A stretch of DNA of 64,000 nt from Treponema sp. (GTDB lineage: Bacteria; Spirochaetota; Spirochaetia; Treponematales; Treponemataceae). Both the position numbers and the translations under genes were made by a program. The notes beneath the pieces were generated by a model. That model had not been told where the DNA came from. It ran no database searches and worked only from the letters and a program-made list of their open reading frames with translations. The stretch's first letter is position 1; every line of letters begins with the position of its first letter. Location of the stretch: the NCBI GenBank assembly GCA_017549025.1, contig JAFYWB010000029.1, forward strand, positions 24,981 to 88,980, written 5' to 3'. Shown here one piece after another: positions 7,502-17,755 of the stretch.

Positions 7502-10132
7502 TTATTTTCCAGATAAAGCCTTTTTCCAGCGGGCAATACGGAGCAAAGCTTCTATGGGAGCCAGGTTGTCTGTGTCGGTGGAAAGAATTTCATCGAGAAT
7601 CAATTCCTCATCGGAGAAGAGGCCAGGAGACTGAAATCCTACGTTTTTTAACACTGATTGGGGAGTCTGGTTTACTTGTGCCGCAGAAGATTCTACTGGT
7701 GCAACAGCTTCAACCATGGACTCTGGAATTGCAAGGCTTCCTTTTACCTTTTGGGTAATCTCCTGCAAAAGCACCTCTGCCCGCTGAATTACCGCCTGGG
7801 GAACACCTGCTAACTGAGCCACATGGATTCCATAGGAATTGGCTACAGAACCCTCCTTGATTTTTTTCAAGAAGGTAATCTGTCCTTCCTGCTCCAAAAC
7901 CTCCAAACACAGGGGAAGAAGGGCGGGATGTACTAAACGGGTCAGCTCGTGGTAGTGAGTGGCAAACAGGGTGATGCAGCGAATATTGTTCAGCAAATAC
8001 TCAGAAACAGCCCAAGCAATGGATAGGCCGTCCTCCGTGGAGGTTCCTCGCCCCACCTCATCCATAATCACTAGGCTTTTTTCTGTGGCAGAACGAAGAA
8101 TATGGGCTGTTTCTGTCATCTCCACCAAAAAGGTAGACTCACCACGAGCGAGGTTGTCGGAAGCACCAACTCGGCAAAAAATCTTATCTACCAAGGGAAT
8201 CCGTGCAGAGCGAGCAGGAACAAAGGAGCCAGTTTGAGCCAGCAGTGTTATTAAGGCTATTTGCCGCAAGTAGGTACTTTTTCCAGCCATGTTGGGACCA
8301 GTAATCAGGGCAAAATATTTATCCTGTGAAAAATAGCCGTCGTTAGGAACAAATTCTCCAGAAGGAAGATGCTGCTCCACCACAGGATGACGACCAGCAA
8401 CAATTTCAAAGGGACCTTCCTCCGCAATTTCTGGGGGAACCCATTGGTTAGTGACTGCAGCTTGAGCTAGGGATGCAATACAGTCGGTATAGGCAATTTC
8501 TTTGGCCACCTGAAAAAGATAGCCAGTAAACTCTTTTATCTTGTCCCGTATCTCCAAAAAGAGGCTTCTCTCCAGCTCCACAATTCGTGTGTCCGCAGAA
8601 TTCAGCTCCTGCTCCAGCTCCTGCAATCTGGCAGTAGTATATCGATTACCATTAACCATGGAGCGGCGGAGAATAAAGTGACTTGGAACCGTATCGATTT
8701 TACCGATAGAAACCTCGATATAGTAGCCAGAAACACGATTATACCGCACCTTCAAATTTGAAATACCAGAGCTACGCCGCTCTTCTTCCACGTATTCGTC
8801 AAGAATCTGGCCAAAGTTGTCACGTACCGATTTCAGATGATCAAGTTCCTGGGACCAGCCTAATTTAATGAGATTTCCCTCTGTCAACACAATTGAAGGG
8901 TCATCAACAATACTGGCTTGTATCAAGTCTGCAATCTTTTGTGCCTCAGTAATATCGGTACCGCTACAATTCAGATGTTCGATGAGATGGTGAACTTGAA
9001 GCCATGCGTAAAGGCTAGACTTTAGCGCCTGAAGATTTTTTCCATGAGCTCGATCCATTGCCACACGTCCAGCCAGACGCTCCAAGTCTAAAATGGAGCT
9101 TAAGCCTTCCCGAACCTCCTTCAGTAAGGATCTTTGTGATACCAGCTCTGCTACAAGCTTTTGGCGAGCCATGATTTTATCACAATCCCGTAGAGGTGAA
9201 AGAAGCCAGCTACGAATAAGCCGCTTTCCCATGGCAGTAACACCAAAGTTCAAGGTTTCAAGTAAGGTGCTGTGGACGGTACCATCACGGAGATTTGCCA
9301 CCAGCTCAAGATTGCGCCGAGAAGAATCATCAATGATAACAAAGTCGCTATCCTTATACAGCTGAATTCCTGAAATGTGAGGTAGGCTTGAATTAAAATT
9401 CTTTGATAAATAATCAAGCAAAAAACCTGCAGGAGGAACTTCTGGAGAGGCTTCCGTCAAGGAAAAGGAACGAAGATTTACCGTTCTAAATTGCTCTGTC
9501 AGCCGTTTATAGGCCAAGTCAGCGGCAAAATGCCAGTCGGGATAGTAGGAAATGGAAATAGCAGGATGAGTTGCCAACACCTCCTGCACCACCTTCTGCT
9601 CCTTCAAAGACAGAGGTAATACCATTTCCCGGGGACTACAGCGTCCTAATTCCTTGGAAAATTCTTGGGCCATGTCACTGAGGTTCCAGCTTGTGGCAGA
9701 AAAGGCTCCCGTACTTACATCGATAAAGGCAAAACCAGCCTTTCCTCGGCTACAAGACAAGGAAGCAAGGTAATTATGACTTGTTTGCTCCAGATACTCC
9801 TCTTCTACCGCAGTTCCTGGAGTGATGATTTCCACCACCTTTCGCTCCGCCAAGGTACGAGTATTTTGGGGCATGGAAACCTGCTCGCAAATGGCAATCT
9901 TCTTGCCAAGTCGCAACAAGCGAGCAATATAAATCTTTGATGCATGAAAAGGAATACCGCACATGGGCTGACCTGCCCTGTGAGTAAGGGTGAGATTAAG
10001 GAGACGGGAAACTTCCACTGCATCGGAATCGAACATTTCGTAGAAGTCTCCCAACCTGAAAAATAAAACCTCGTCAGGATGTTGTTCTTTGAGCCCCCGG
10101 TACTGGAGCATCATGGGGGTCAATTCAGCCAT
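7502..10132 (-). CDS. mutS: DNA mismatch repair protein MutS
   Basis: 876 residues, the normal length. The mismatch-reading motif GDFYEMF is at residues 28-34 (Phe30 and Glu32 of the F-x-E wedge). The ATPase at the C terminus has Walker A GPNMAGKST near residue 611 and the signature DEVGRGTSTEDGLSIAW, with FATHYHELT following. It recognises mismatches and signals to MutL. It is the last gene of the tamB-bamA-skp-mutS transcription unit. The start ATG lies 2 bases from the skp stop, with AGGA inside the end of skp acting as ribosome site. Confidence 0.97.
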   Translation of the reverse strand: MAELTPMMLQYRGLKEQHPDEVLFFRLGDFYEMFDSDAVEVSRLLNLTLTHRAGQPMCGIPFHASKIYIARLLRLGKKIAICEQVSMPQNTRTLAERKVVEIITPGTAVEEEYLEQTSHNYLASLSCSRGKAGFAFIDVSTGAFSATSWNLSDMAQEFSKELGRCSPREMVLPLSLKEQKVVQEVLATHPAISISYYPDWHFAADLAYKRLTEQFRTVNLRSFSLTEASPEVPPAGFLLDYLSKNFNSSLPHISGIQLYKDSDFVIIDDSSRRNLELVANLRDGTVHSTLLETLNFGVTAMGKRLIRSWLLSPLRDCDKIMARQKLVAELVSQRSLLKEVREGLSSILDLERLAGRVAMDRAHGKNLQALKSSLYAWLQVHHLIEHLNCSGTDITEAQKIADLIQASIVDDPSIVLTEGNLIKLGWSQELDHLKSVRDNFGQILDEYVEEERRSSGISNLKVRYNRVSGYYIEVSIGKIDTVPSHFILRRSMVNGNRYTTARLQELEQELNSADTRIVELERSLFLEIRDKIKEFTGYLFQVAKEIAYTDCIASLAQAAVTNQWVPPEIAEEGPFEIVAGRHPVVEQHLPSGEFVPNDGYFSQDKYFALITGPNMAGKSTYLRQIALITLLAQTGSFVPARSARIPLVDKIFCRVGASDNLARGESTFLVEMTETAHILRSATEKSLVIMDEVGRGTSTEDGLSIAWAVSEYLLNNIRCITLFATHYHELTRLVHPALLPLCLEVLEQEGQITFLKKIKEGSVANSYGIHVAQLAGVPQAVIQRAEVLLQEITQKVKGSLAIPESMVEAVAPVESSAAQVNQTPQSVLKNVGFQSPGLFSDEELILDEILSTDTDNLAPIEALLRIARWKKALSGK

Positions 10133-10134
10133 GA

Positions 10135-10653
10135 CTACAATCCTAGGGCGCTAATAACCTCGTCGGTAACATCAACGGAGGGGCTATACCAAAGGATGGA
10201 GTTGGAATCCTGCAAACTCAAAATCATACTGTAGCCACCGTCTTCTGCAATCCGCTCCAAGGTACTGTAAAGTTTTTTGTAGAAGCTGTCGGAGGACTGC
10301 AAGGAACGGCGTAAGGTTTCCAGCTCCATGTTCTTGGCATTGGTGTATTCGGTGATGTACTGGGTCTTTTTTGCAATTTCTGCATCGGTGCGAACCACAG
10401 CGGCATCGTTCTTGCTCTTCTGGTATTCAGCCCGCTTTGTCTGAAGATCACGCAATTCCTGAGTAAGGCTATCAACCTCCTTCTGGAAGGCGGCCTTCTT
10501 TGACTCATAATTTCTAATAGGACCGGTATCACGGAAAAAGGATTCGTAGACACGAGAGGTATCAACTACGCCAAACTTGGTAATCTGCTGGGCACTCACC
10601 ACAGCACACAAAGACACAATACACAGAACGGTAACAATAAATTTCTTTCTCAT
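10135..10653 (-). CDS. skp: Skp/OmpH family periplasmic chaperone
   Basis: 172 residues from the ATG at 10653, which has AAGGAG nine bases upstream inside the bamA stop region. A 27-codon in-frame extension is rejected. A signal peptide MRKKFIVTVLCIVSLCAVVSA ends near A-Q-Q. The body is a long charged coiled coil (residues about 50-130), then a compact C terminus. Skp holds unfolded outer-membrane proteins in the periplasm on their way to BamA, which is encoded immediately upstream. Confidence 0.9.
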   Translation of the reverse strand: MRKKFIVTVLCIVSLCAVVSAQQITKFGVVDTSRVYESFFRDTGPIRNYESKKAAFQKEVDSLTQELRDLQTKRAEYQKSKNDAAVVRTDAEIAKKTQYITEYTNAKNMELETLRRSLQSSDSFYKKLYSTLERIAEDGGYSMILSLQDSNSILWYSPSVDVTDEVISALGL

Positions 10654-10666
10654 TATAAAAGGCTCC

Positions 10667-13093
10667 TTATCTGTTAGTAATATTGAATGAAAGAACAAAC
10701 TGCCATTCAGGTCCTTTTCCATTCTGCCATGCAACCTTACCAGAGCGAACCTGGAAGGTATTAGCCAACATCATCCGCAAGGGGAACTGGGGCAATGAGA
10801 AACGGAAGCCAGGACCAAAGCTAAAGTATACGTCGTTGATATTCAAGTTTGTAAAGAAATTTCGAGGTGTATCCTTGATAACTGCTGCATCAAAGAAGAA
10901 ATCCAAGGAGAATACACCAGGTGCAATAGGCATACGTAGCTCAACTGTATTGCTCCACAGGGCAAGTCCACGGTGGATATTGTAGAGGGAGCTCCATCCA
11001 CGACCAGTAAACATTCCGTCGATGTACAGCTTGTTGGAATCACTGAGCTGTGAATTAGGAGTTGGCTCCACAAAGGAGAGACTGGTTAATCCTGCCAAAA
11101 CGAACTTTAAGTTCCAAGTTTCTGATACGGGCAAGTCAAGCAAGGTGAAGTAAATCTCACCTTTTGTATCAGAGCTTAAGAAGAATTGTTTTTCCAAGCC
11201 AGGAATAAGTCCTGTCCAAGACAACTGCTGCTTAGCAAACCAGCCCTTGGAAGGATCATAATTCAAATCTCTGTCATCTATAGAAAAGGCAACCCACAGG
11301 CTATTTTCCACTCCCCATCCCTTCTGATTGTCTGCAATCAAGGAATCAACAGGAGTATAGACGGAAGCATCGTAGAAATTACGTCCAATATTGCTGGTTA
11401 CACCACCAGTAACAGAAAGAATTGCAAAGTCTGGTGTCCAACGACGGCCCAAGGAGGCTGAAAAATCGATGGAAAGATTGTTGTAGTTCATGTAATACTC
11501 AGTATTATTTACAGAACCATCAGGCAACACTACAGAACGCAGGGCATTGGAAAGATTATGGGAAACACCTGCACTAGCACTAAAGCTTACGGGCAAATCC
11601 ATAAACCAAGAATCACCGTAGCTCAAGGCAACAGACTGACTATCAGTTGAAAGGGTTGTATTTGCAGAAATCAGCTTTCCGGTACCGAAAAGATTTGAGT
11701 CCTGCCACTTGAAGAACAAGGACACTGGGAAGGCATCTGGATCTGCAATTCCAGAGAAGGTAACACCAAACTCAATAGATGTGGTGGACTGCTCCTCCAG
11801 ATTTAATACCAAATCAACCAGATTTTCCTCTGAACCAGGAACAATTTCAGGAACGATTGCAGAGAAGAACTGGAGATTATACAGATTTCGTAAGCCATTA
11901 GTAATCTTTGTCTTGGAGAAAATATCACCAGATTCAATGGGCAACTCCCGAAGAATAACGTAATCCTTTGTTTTTTCGTTTCCTGTAATAAAGATATTTT
12001 CAATATGACTTCTGGGATTTTCCATAATCATAAAGTTTACGGCAATCTGGCGTGTTTCTGTATTCTTGTTTTCCACGGGATTGAAATAGTTGGAGGTATA
12101 ACCGTTTTCGTAATACAAATCAGTTACAGCCACCATACCTTCCTGAAATTTACCCAAATTGAATACATCCCCATCCTGTAGCTTAATCAAGTTTCGCAGC
12201 TGTTCTGTGGAGAAAATAGTATTTCCAGTAAAGGTTATTCCTGCAAAGGTATACTGGGAACCTTCCTGAATAACATACTGAATGAAAAGCTCGTCGCAAT
12301 CGTCCTTTTCATTGTAGGTTACGGTACGTACTACATCGAGAATCTCTACATCCATGTACCCGCGGTTCTGGTAGTAAGCCAAAATTGACTGCTTGTCTAG
12401 CTCCAGCTGGCTTTCCTGGAATGACCCCTTGTTAAAGATACCTACAGTCTTCATGGAAAGGAGCCCTTTCAAGGTTTTGGAAGAAACCACCGAATTTCCC
12501 ATAAAACTGATTTCTTTTACTACTGTGGAGCGTCCCTCGGAAATGTTAAAGGTAACGATAATGCCACTTTCTGTTTCCTCTGTGGTGGAGGATACAAGAA
12601 CATTTGTAAAACCTTTCTTAAGATACAAGTCACGAATGGCACGCTCATCAAGAAGAATTTTACTGGAATTGTAAATATCCTTTGCCTTGGTGGAAATGGC
12701 TTCCTTAAGCTCTGAGGCTCGAATGCTACGATTTCCGGAGAATTTTAGCTGAGCTACAAAGGGCTTTTCCACTACGGTAAATTCAATTACCACAGACGAG
12801 CCCTTGGCATCTCCAGGCAGGGCGATGGGAGATACATCTTCAAAGAAATCCAAGGCATACACCTTGTTCAATAGGTCGAGATAAAGCTCGTCAGTAAATT
12901 CCTTGCCAATGAAGGGAGCCGTGATACCATCCAGCTCCAAGGAATTGACGTTTTCCAACCCCTTAAAATCGATGTTTCTTATTTTCTTGCCGTAATACCA
13001 ATTGTCATTAGTTTGGGCAAACACAAAGGTGGAAAGAAGCAAGACCACGAAACAAACGAGAGTCCTACGAACAAAATCCCTGCAATTCATCAT
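10667..13093 (-). CDS. bamA: Outer membrane protein assembly factor BamA
   Basis: 808 residues with a signal peptide ending near VFAQ. The N-terminal half is a series of POTRA repeats, recognisable from KIRNIDFKGLENVNS, VAQLKFSGNRSIRA, VKEISFMGNSVVSS, FAGITFTGNTIF and IENIFITGNEKTKD, so five POTRA domains. The C-terminal half is the 16-stranded barrel, with a GRGWSSLYN segment (R-G-F/W-type loop 6) and the terminal strand QFVLSFNITNR. It inserts barrels into the outer membrane. Two ATGs occur at 13093 and 13090. AAGGA six bases upstream overlaps the tamB stop codon, so translation is coupled. Confidence 0.96.
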   Translation of the reverse strand: MMNCRDFVRRTLVCFVVLLLSTFVFAQTNDNWYYGKKIRNIDFKGLENVNSLELDGITAPFIGKEFTDELYLDLLNKVYALDFFEDVSPIALPGDAKGSSVVIEFTVVEKPFVAQLKFSGNRSIRASELKEAISTKAKDIYNSSKILLDERAIRDLYLKKGFTNVLVSSTTEETESGIIVTFNISEGRSTVVKEISFMGNSVVSSKTLKGLLSMKTVGIFNKGSFQESQLELDKQSILAYYQNRGYMDVEILDVVRTVTYNEKDDCDELFIQYVIQEGSQYTFAGITFTGNTIFSTEQLRNLIKLQDGDVFNLGKFQEGMVAVTDLYYENGYTSNYFNPVENKNTETRQIAVNFMIMENPRSHIENIFITGNEKTKDYVILRELPIESGDIFSKTKITNGLRNLYNLQFFSAIVPEIVPGSEENLVDLVLNLEEQSTTSIEFGVTFSGIADPDAFPVSLFFKWQDSNLFGTGKLISANTTLSTDSQSVALSYGDSWFMDLPVSFSASAGVSHNLSNALRSVVLPDGSVNNTEYYMNYNNLSIDFSASLGRRWTPDFAILSVTGGVTSNIGRNFYDASVYTPVDSLIADNQKGWGVENSLWVAFSIDDRDLNYDPSKGWFAKQQLSWTGLIPGLEKQFFLSSDTKGEIYFTLLDLPVSETWNLKFVLAGLTSLSFVEPTPNSQLSDSNKLYIDGMFTGRGWSSLYNIHRGLALWSNTVELRMPIAPGVFSLDFFFDAAVIKDTPRNFFTNLNINDVYFSFGPGFRFSLPQFPLRMMLANTFQVRSGKVAWQNGKGPEWQFVLSFNITNR

Positions 13094-13102
13094 ACAATAT
13101 CC

Positions 13103-16100
13103 TTATAAAGAAAATTTCCATGAAAGGCTGATGGATGTTGATGGAACCCAAAGATATTGGGCATTTTCCATATCAGGTGCCATACTCCAACGAATAGCAC
13201 CAAATGGAGAGTCCATCTCCAAACCAATTTCTGGCTGGAATCTTAGTCCAGAACTTGTTCCATCCTCCAATGCCTTTTTTTCGTCGTAGGCAAAATGGAG
13301 CATGGCATCAGCATAAATGGAACTTCCGAAATACTTACCTATGTAAACAGTGGTGTTATCAAAAAAGTTACCGATTGTAAGCTTTTTATTTTCTTCATCA
13401 GTAGTGAGCCACTGTTTGAGACTGTTTTGCAATCCCATGGTTCTCAAGGAGAATATATCAAAATTAAGGAAATCACGCAATGCATTTTCAATTTTGCGTA
13501 ATACCAAGAGATTGAACCCATAATCTACACCAGAAAGAATTACATCCAATCCACTTTGAACATCTGCCGTAAGGGCTTGCCCCAAAATGGTCATAAGCTC
13601 TATTTCAGATTTTGGTGGCGAAGAGCTATAGGTTGGATTGAAGGCACTGAGACGCTGGTTTTCTGCAGACAAGGTGATTCTCACTGGCTCTCCATTTTGG
13701 TCGTGCTCACGGATTTCTGCCCGTACCGTAATGATGGGATCCAAGGAATCTGTTTCTGTAAATACCACTCGTCCTTCACGCAGATAGAAGTTTCGATTAA
13801 GGTAGGTAATCTCTCCACCTCGCAACACAATATCACTGTCTATAACATACGAATTAGCACTAGAATCAAAACGGAAGGAGCCTTTTGTATTAGGTGCAAT
13901 GAGGCCACGAAGCACTGGATCAAAAAAGAGTTCAACATGCTGACCTGTGGTAATACCGATATCTAAAGTTGTAGTAAATTTTCCACGTGATGTGGTATAC
14001 ACGAGACCTTCTTGACGGGTATTTTCTCCTCGGATTCCACTGGAAATAATGTCGATATCCACGTTGTCCACAAAGAAACGTCCAATAATGTCTATACCTG
14101 TCATAGTCACTGCTATATCAAGGTTACAAGTGGAATCTCCTTCTATAAGAATTGAAGGTGCAGAAGAAGTTTTTGACGGAATATTTATCCGAGCAGGAAC
14201 CATTACGTTGGTAGGAGTATTAATGTCCAAGGTAAGCACATCCAGTACCCAGCGGTCCATAACCAACCGTAAGTCAAGATAGGCACAGCCATCGGCAATA
14301 TCAAAATATACCTTATCCAGCAACAACTCATTGTCTTGGAACGTAATTACAGCCTCTGGTGCAATCATTAACTCAGGAACATAATCGGGACAGTTAATCG
14401 TTAATTTGGTGGCTAAAAGCTGTCCAGTAAATTGTGGGTCTGCCAGAATACCACCTATGTGCAGGTTTCCTGTTAAATGACCACCATGGAGCATGATATA
14501 GGGAAAGGAAACCAAGCTGGTGAATTTTGACAGATCAGAGGAAATATCACGCAGCTGAATATCCAGTAATTCCTCAGAAGCTCGTCCCTGCACCACGGCA
14601 TGGAGGGGCAGCCGTCCAGAAAGGTTCATGTTGATAAAGCCGTCTTCTGTAATGGAGCCAGAAATACCCAAGTCGTTCTTGGAATCCACCAGAATAAAGC
14701 CTGGAATTCGCATCAGATTTAGCTCCACTGTCTCTGGATTCTTGAAGAAGTTTCCGCCTAATTCAGCACGAGCGTCCACAGAAATCATTTCTGGCAGGCC
14801 ACGAGCCAAGGTGGAAACAATGCCCACAAAGCCATCATTGTTATCTGATGCCATGACAGTATTTCCATTGTTCATAAGGCTCATTTCAGACTGAGAGCTG
14901 GTTATATTTACATCTACAGGAACTTGGATTGAATACAGGCTACCTAAGTTTGTCTCGTATTCAGCATGGAGAGCACCAGAAAAATTAGAAAGTGAGAAAT
15001 TTGCAAAGATATTTCTAATATATTGATTGCCAATCTGTACTTCTCCCCCATCTAAAAATAACTCTCCGTCCTCCAAACGAGAATGAGCCGTCACTGTTAA
15101 GGGAACACCACCAAAGGAAATGGATGAAGGAGCCACATCCACGGAAATATAGGGATTTTCTATGGTTCCCATGGCATTGATTGTTGCGGTTACCACATTT
15201 TCTTCGTTTTGCATGGTACGGAAACGAGCCATGGGCAAATTATTCACATCGATTGTGGCTGAAAAATAAACATCGTTCAAGAAATTCAGCTGGGAAAAAT
15301 CCTTTTGGTCTGGATTTGAAAAGCTCATTCCAATGTTATAAGCCTCGGTGGAAAGAGCATTGGCAAGGGTTAAGTTCAAACCAGCTGTGTCGATTCTGCC
15401 TTGAGAAAAATTCCACATGATTCCACCAGAACCATCCAGCGTGGAAACATCATCTTGAAACAAGAAATTTTCCAACAGGAAGCCGTAGCTTGAAACTTGT
15501 CCAGACAGAGAAAGCACTGGATTAGTGAACATCAAGTTGGAAACTTCCGACAGACTTAAATCTGCCACATCAACCCTGAATCCTGCCAAATTGTTTCGAG
15601 GAACAAAGCCACTTGTTTCAAGGGAGCACAAAACCATTGCAGAACCAAGAGAAATGGGCAATTCCTTCATTTGCAGCTGACCTTCTAGCAAGTTCTCCAC
15701 TCCATCGAGGGACAGCGAGGCCATTAGTCCATAGCTTCCAGTAAGGTTCAACCAAGAGCCAAAGGTATAGGAGCCAGCCAAAGAATAAGGCACTGCATTT
15801 ACAGAAAGCTCAGCATTGAACAGAGCCTGGGTATAACCTTCGTCCAAATCAACACCCGCCGTTAGCTGCACCTCTTGTCCTGCAAAAAGCAGGTCAAATT
15901 GAGAAATGTTGACGGTGTTTTCGTTTCCCGTAAAGGAAAAAATAAGCAGGTTGTCGTCGTTAGTTGCATCTGCCAAAATCCAGTAATCCACGTTGTAGCT
16001 GATAGAAGAAAGATCTGTAGCAAGATACAGCTCGTTGGTGGTAACGTAGGACGAAAGGGTTTTTGCCACAGAATCCAATGACTCCCGCTGCTGCTGTTTG

Positions 16101-17695
16101 GCAAAAAAAGAAGCCACATTTACGGCGGAATCTAAGAAGAAGTCGTTTATCCCCAAATTGGCCTGAATATAGGGCTTATTCTCGTTCAAAATGCTTCCCG
16201 AAAGCCGTATTATCCCTGGCACACCAAAATCAATGTGGGAATAATCCGAGGCCTCAAACTCAAAGTCCAAGGATTGTGCTTCTTGGTCGGGAATCATGGT
16301 AAGCTGGAGAGCGGTAAAGCTCCGATCTCCGTAATACAGCTGGGGAATAAAGCAGGTAAAACCACGGTCAAGGGCATCAATATACATTTCTGCAGAAACG
16401 TCACCACTACCGGGCACCGTAAAGCGCTCCAAAAAGGCAAAGCCCGATGCCTGCAGATTGGGAATATTCAGCATTCCTTCCAGAGAAAAGTCTAGGTTCT
16501 TGTTGCTGACCTGTAAGCTTTTCACAATCACATCAGTGGAATTTCCTACAACATCATAGTCCAGCTCCAAGCCACCATTCAACAAGTCCACCGACAACAA
16601 CTGCTCTGGAAGAAAAATCCCACCTACAGCCTCATAATCAAAGGCCAAGGACGTAGTATCCAGCTGGAACTGGTAGTTTCCAGAAATGGTGGTACCACGA
16701 ATCTTTTCCAGCAGAGGAATTTCCCTTTTAATCCGCAGGAAGGAAAAGGGATCGAATGCATCCATCTGGGCACGAACCTGCAGCTGACTTGATTCCAGAT
16801 TCATCTGAGCCATGAGCCACAGGGGAATATTTCCCTGCATGGTGGACACCGTTACAACATCTTGATTGTATTCAGCAAAGAAGCTGGTTCTGGCCAGAGA
16901 AAAATCTGGGGAAGACACAGAAGCAAGAGTAAAGCCTACGGTGCTACCGTCCAGCTGAGGCAAGATAGAAGCGTCAAAGGAAAAGGCCATTGAAATATCT
17001 TTAACCGACTTTTGGAGCTCCAGTGGCAGAGAAGCTAGCAAGGCATTTTGCAAGGTAACACGGCTTGAGCCATTGCCCTGGGCAGACAAAAATCCTTGGG
17101 AAGCAGTATCAGACACGGCAATGTCATTAAAGGATACCAGCACGTCCATCAAATTGTCACGATAATGAAGGTTTACATCACGAATATCTACGGCAAAGGG
17201 CAAGGAAATAGCTGCCATGGCTTTTATTTCAGCAGTCTCGCCTTCTTTTTGAACCTTTTCTGTGGGATTTTCAGTTTCGCTGGACACAAGATTCATGAGC
17301 TTTTCCACCAGCCGACTGCTTTTCATTGCATCGTATTCCAGAGTAATGCCAGAAATGGTAAGCTCGGAAAAGGCTCCCTGAATGTCTCCCGAAAGCAAAC
17401 GAAGCAGATTGTAGGAAAGGTTGGCCTTACGGATTGAAAGCACTGGAATTTTTGTTTCTCCGTCGTAAACCTCTATACCTTTGATGCGAAAAACTGATAG
17501 AATGGCTGGAGAAAGTGAGTCATAGGATACCACCAAGCCTGTCTTTGATTCCACCATAGCCAAAAATTCACCACGATATGCTTCCAGCTGCTGGGAAAAC
17601 CCACGGATTGCAGGACGCACCAGTGCTAGGGCTACGAGAATCATTGAGAAAAAAAGAATACTGCTGACGCCGATCTTGACGACTTTAGACTTCAT
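13103..17695 (-). CDS. tamB: TamB-like translocation/assembly module protein (AsmA/DUF490 family)
   Basis: 1530 residues. One N-terminal membrane anchor (VVKIGVSSILFFSMILVALA) precedes a very long beta-rich periplasmic region with many short alternating strands. The conserved C-terminal TamB domain is visible from GGEITYLNRNFYLREGRVVF and LSAENQRLSA to IGKYFGSSIYADAMLHFAYD. TamB-type proteins bridge the inner and outer membranes and serve in phospholipid transport and outer-membrane assembly. The position directly before bamA and skp supports that job. Transcription probably starts at the palindromic -10 shared with tmk. Confidence 0.93.
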   Translation of the reverse strand: MKSKVVKIGVSSILFFSMILVALALVRPAIRGFSQQLEAYRGEFLAMVESKTGLVVSYDSLSPAILSVFRIKGIEVYDGETKIPVLSIRKANLSYNLLRLLSGDIQGAFSELTISGITLEYDAMKSSRLVEKLMNLVSSETENPTEKVQKEGETAEIKAMAAISLPFAVDIRDVNLHYRDNLMDVLVSFNDIAVSDTASQGFLSAQGNGSSRVTLQNALLASLPLELQKSVKDISMAFSFDASILPQLDGSTVGFTLASVSSPDFSLARTSFFAEYNQDVVTVSTMQGNIPLWLMAQMNLESSQLQVRAQMDAFDPFSFLRIKREIPLLEKIRGTTISGNYQFQLDTTSLAFDYEAVGGIFLPEQLLSVDLLNGGLELDYDVVGNSTDVIVKSLQVSNKNLDFSLEGMLNIPNLQASGFAFLERFTVPGSGDVSAEMYIDALDRGFTCFIPQLYYGDRSFTALQLTMIPDQEAQSLDFEFEASDYSHIDFGVPGIIRLSGSILNENKPYIQANLGINDFFLDSAVNVASFFAKQQQRESLDSVAKTLSSYVTTNELYLATDLSSISYNVDYWILADATNDDNLLIFSFTGNENTVNISQFDLLFAGQEVQLTAGVDLDEGYTQALFNAELSVNAVPYSLAGSYTFGSWLNLTGSYGLMASLSLDGVENLLEGQLQMKELPISLGSAMVLCSLETSGFVPRNNLAGFRVDVADLSLSEVSNLMFTNPVLSLSGQVSSYGFLLENFLFQDDVSTLDGSGGIMWNFSQGRIDTAGLNLTLANALSTEAYNIGMSFSNPDQKDFSQLNFLNDVYFSATIDVNNLPMARFRTMQNEENVVTATINAMGTIENPYISVDVAPSSISFGGVPLTVTAHSRLEDGELFLDGGEVQIGNQYIRNIFANFSLSNFSGALHAEYETNLGSLYSIQVPVDVNITSSQSEMSLMNNGNTVMASDNNDGFVGIVSTLARGLPEMISVDARAELGGNFFKNPETVELNLMRIPGFILVDSKNDLGISGSITEDGFINMNLSGRLPLHAVVQGRASEELLDIQLRDISSDLSKFTSLVSFPYIMLHGGHLTGNLHIGGILADPQFTGQLLATKLTINCPDYVPELMIAPEAVITFQDNELLLDKVYFDIADGCAYLDLRLVMDRWVLDVLTLDINTPTNVMVPARINIPSKTSSAPSILIEGDSTCNLDIAVTMTGIDIIGRFFVDNVDIDIISSGIRGENTRQEGLVYTTSRGKFTTTLDIGITTGQHVELFFDPVLRGLIAPNTKGSFRFDSSANSYVIDSDIVLRGGEITYLNRNFYLREGRVVFTETDSLDPIITVRAEIREHDQNGEPVRITLSAENQRLSAFNPTYSSSPPKSEIELMTILGQALTADVQSGLDVILSGVDYGFNLLVLRKIENALRDFLNFDIFSLRTMGLQNSLKQWLTTDEENKKLTIGNFFDNTTVYIGKYFGSSIYADAMLHFAYDEKKALEDGTSSGLRFQPEIGLEMDSPFGAIRWSMAPDMENAQYLWVPSTSISLSWKFSL

Positions 17696-17718
17696 GTGGC
17701 TAAGATATCCTATTCTAC

Positions 17719-17726
17719 ACTATAGT
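17719..17726. promoter_or_regulatory. Palindromic ACTATAGT: shared -10 box for tmk and tamB
   Basis: The eight bases ACTATAGT are their own reverse complement, so each strand carries TATAGT: 17721-17726 for tmk (plus) and 17724-17719 for tamB (minus). The distance to the tmk GTG is 29 nt and to the tamB ATG 23 nt. No clear -35 element is seen on either side. Confidence 0.55.
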
Positions 17727-17755
17727 AAATTTCGGAAAAAAATGGTAGGTCTATC

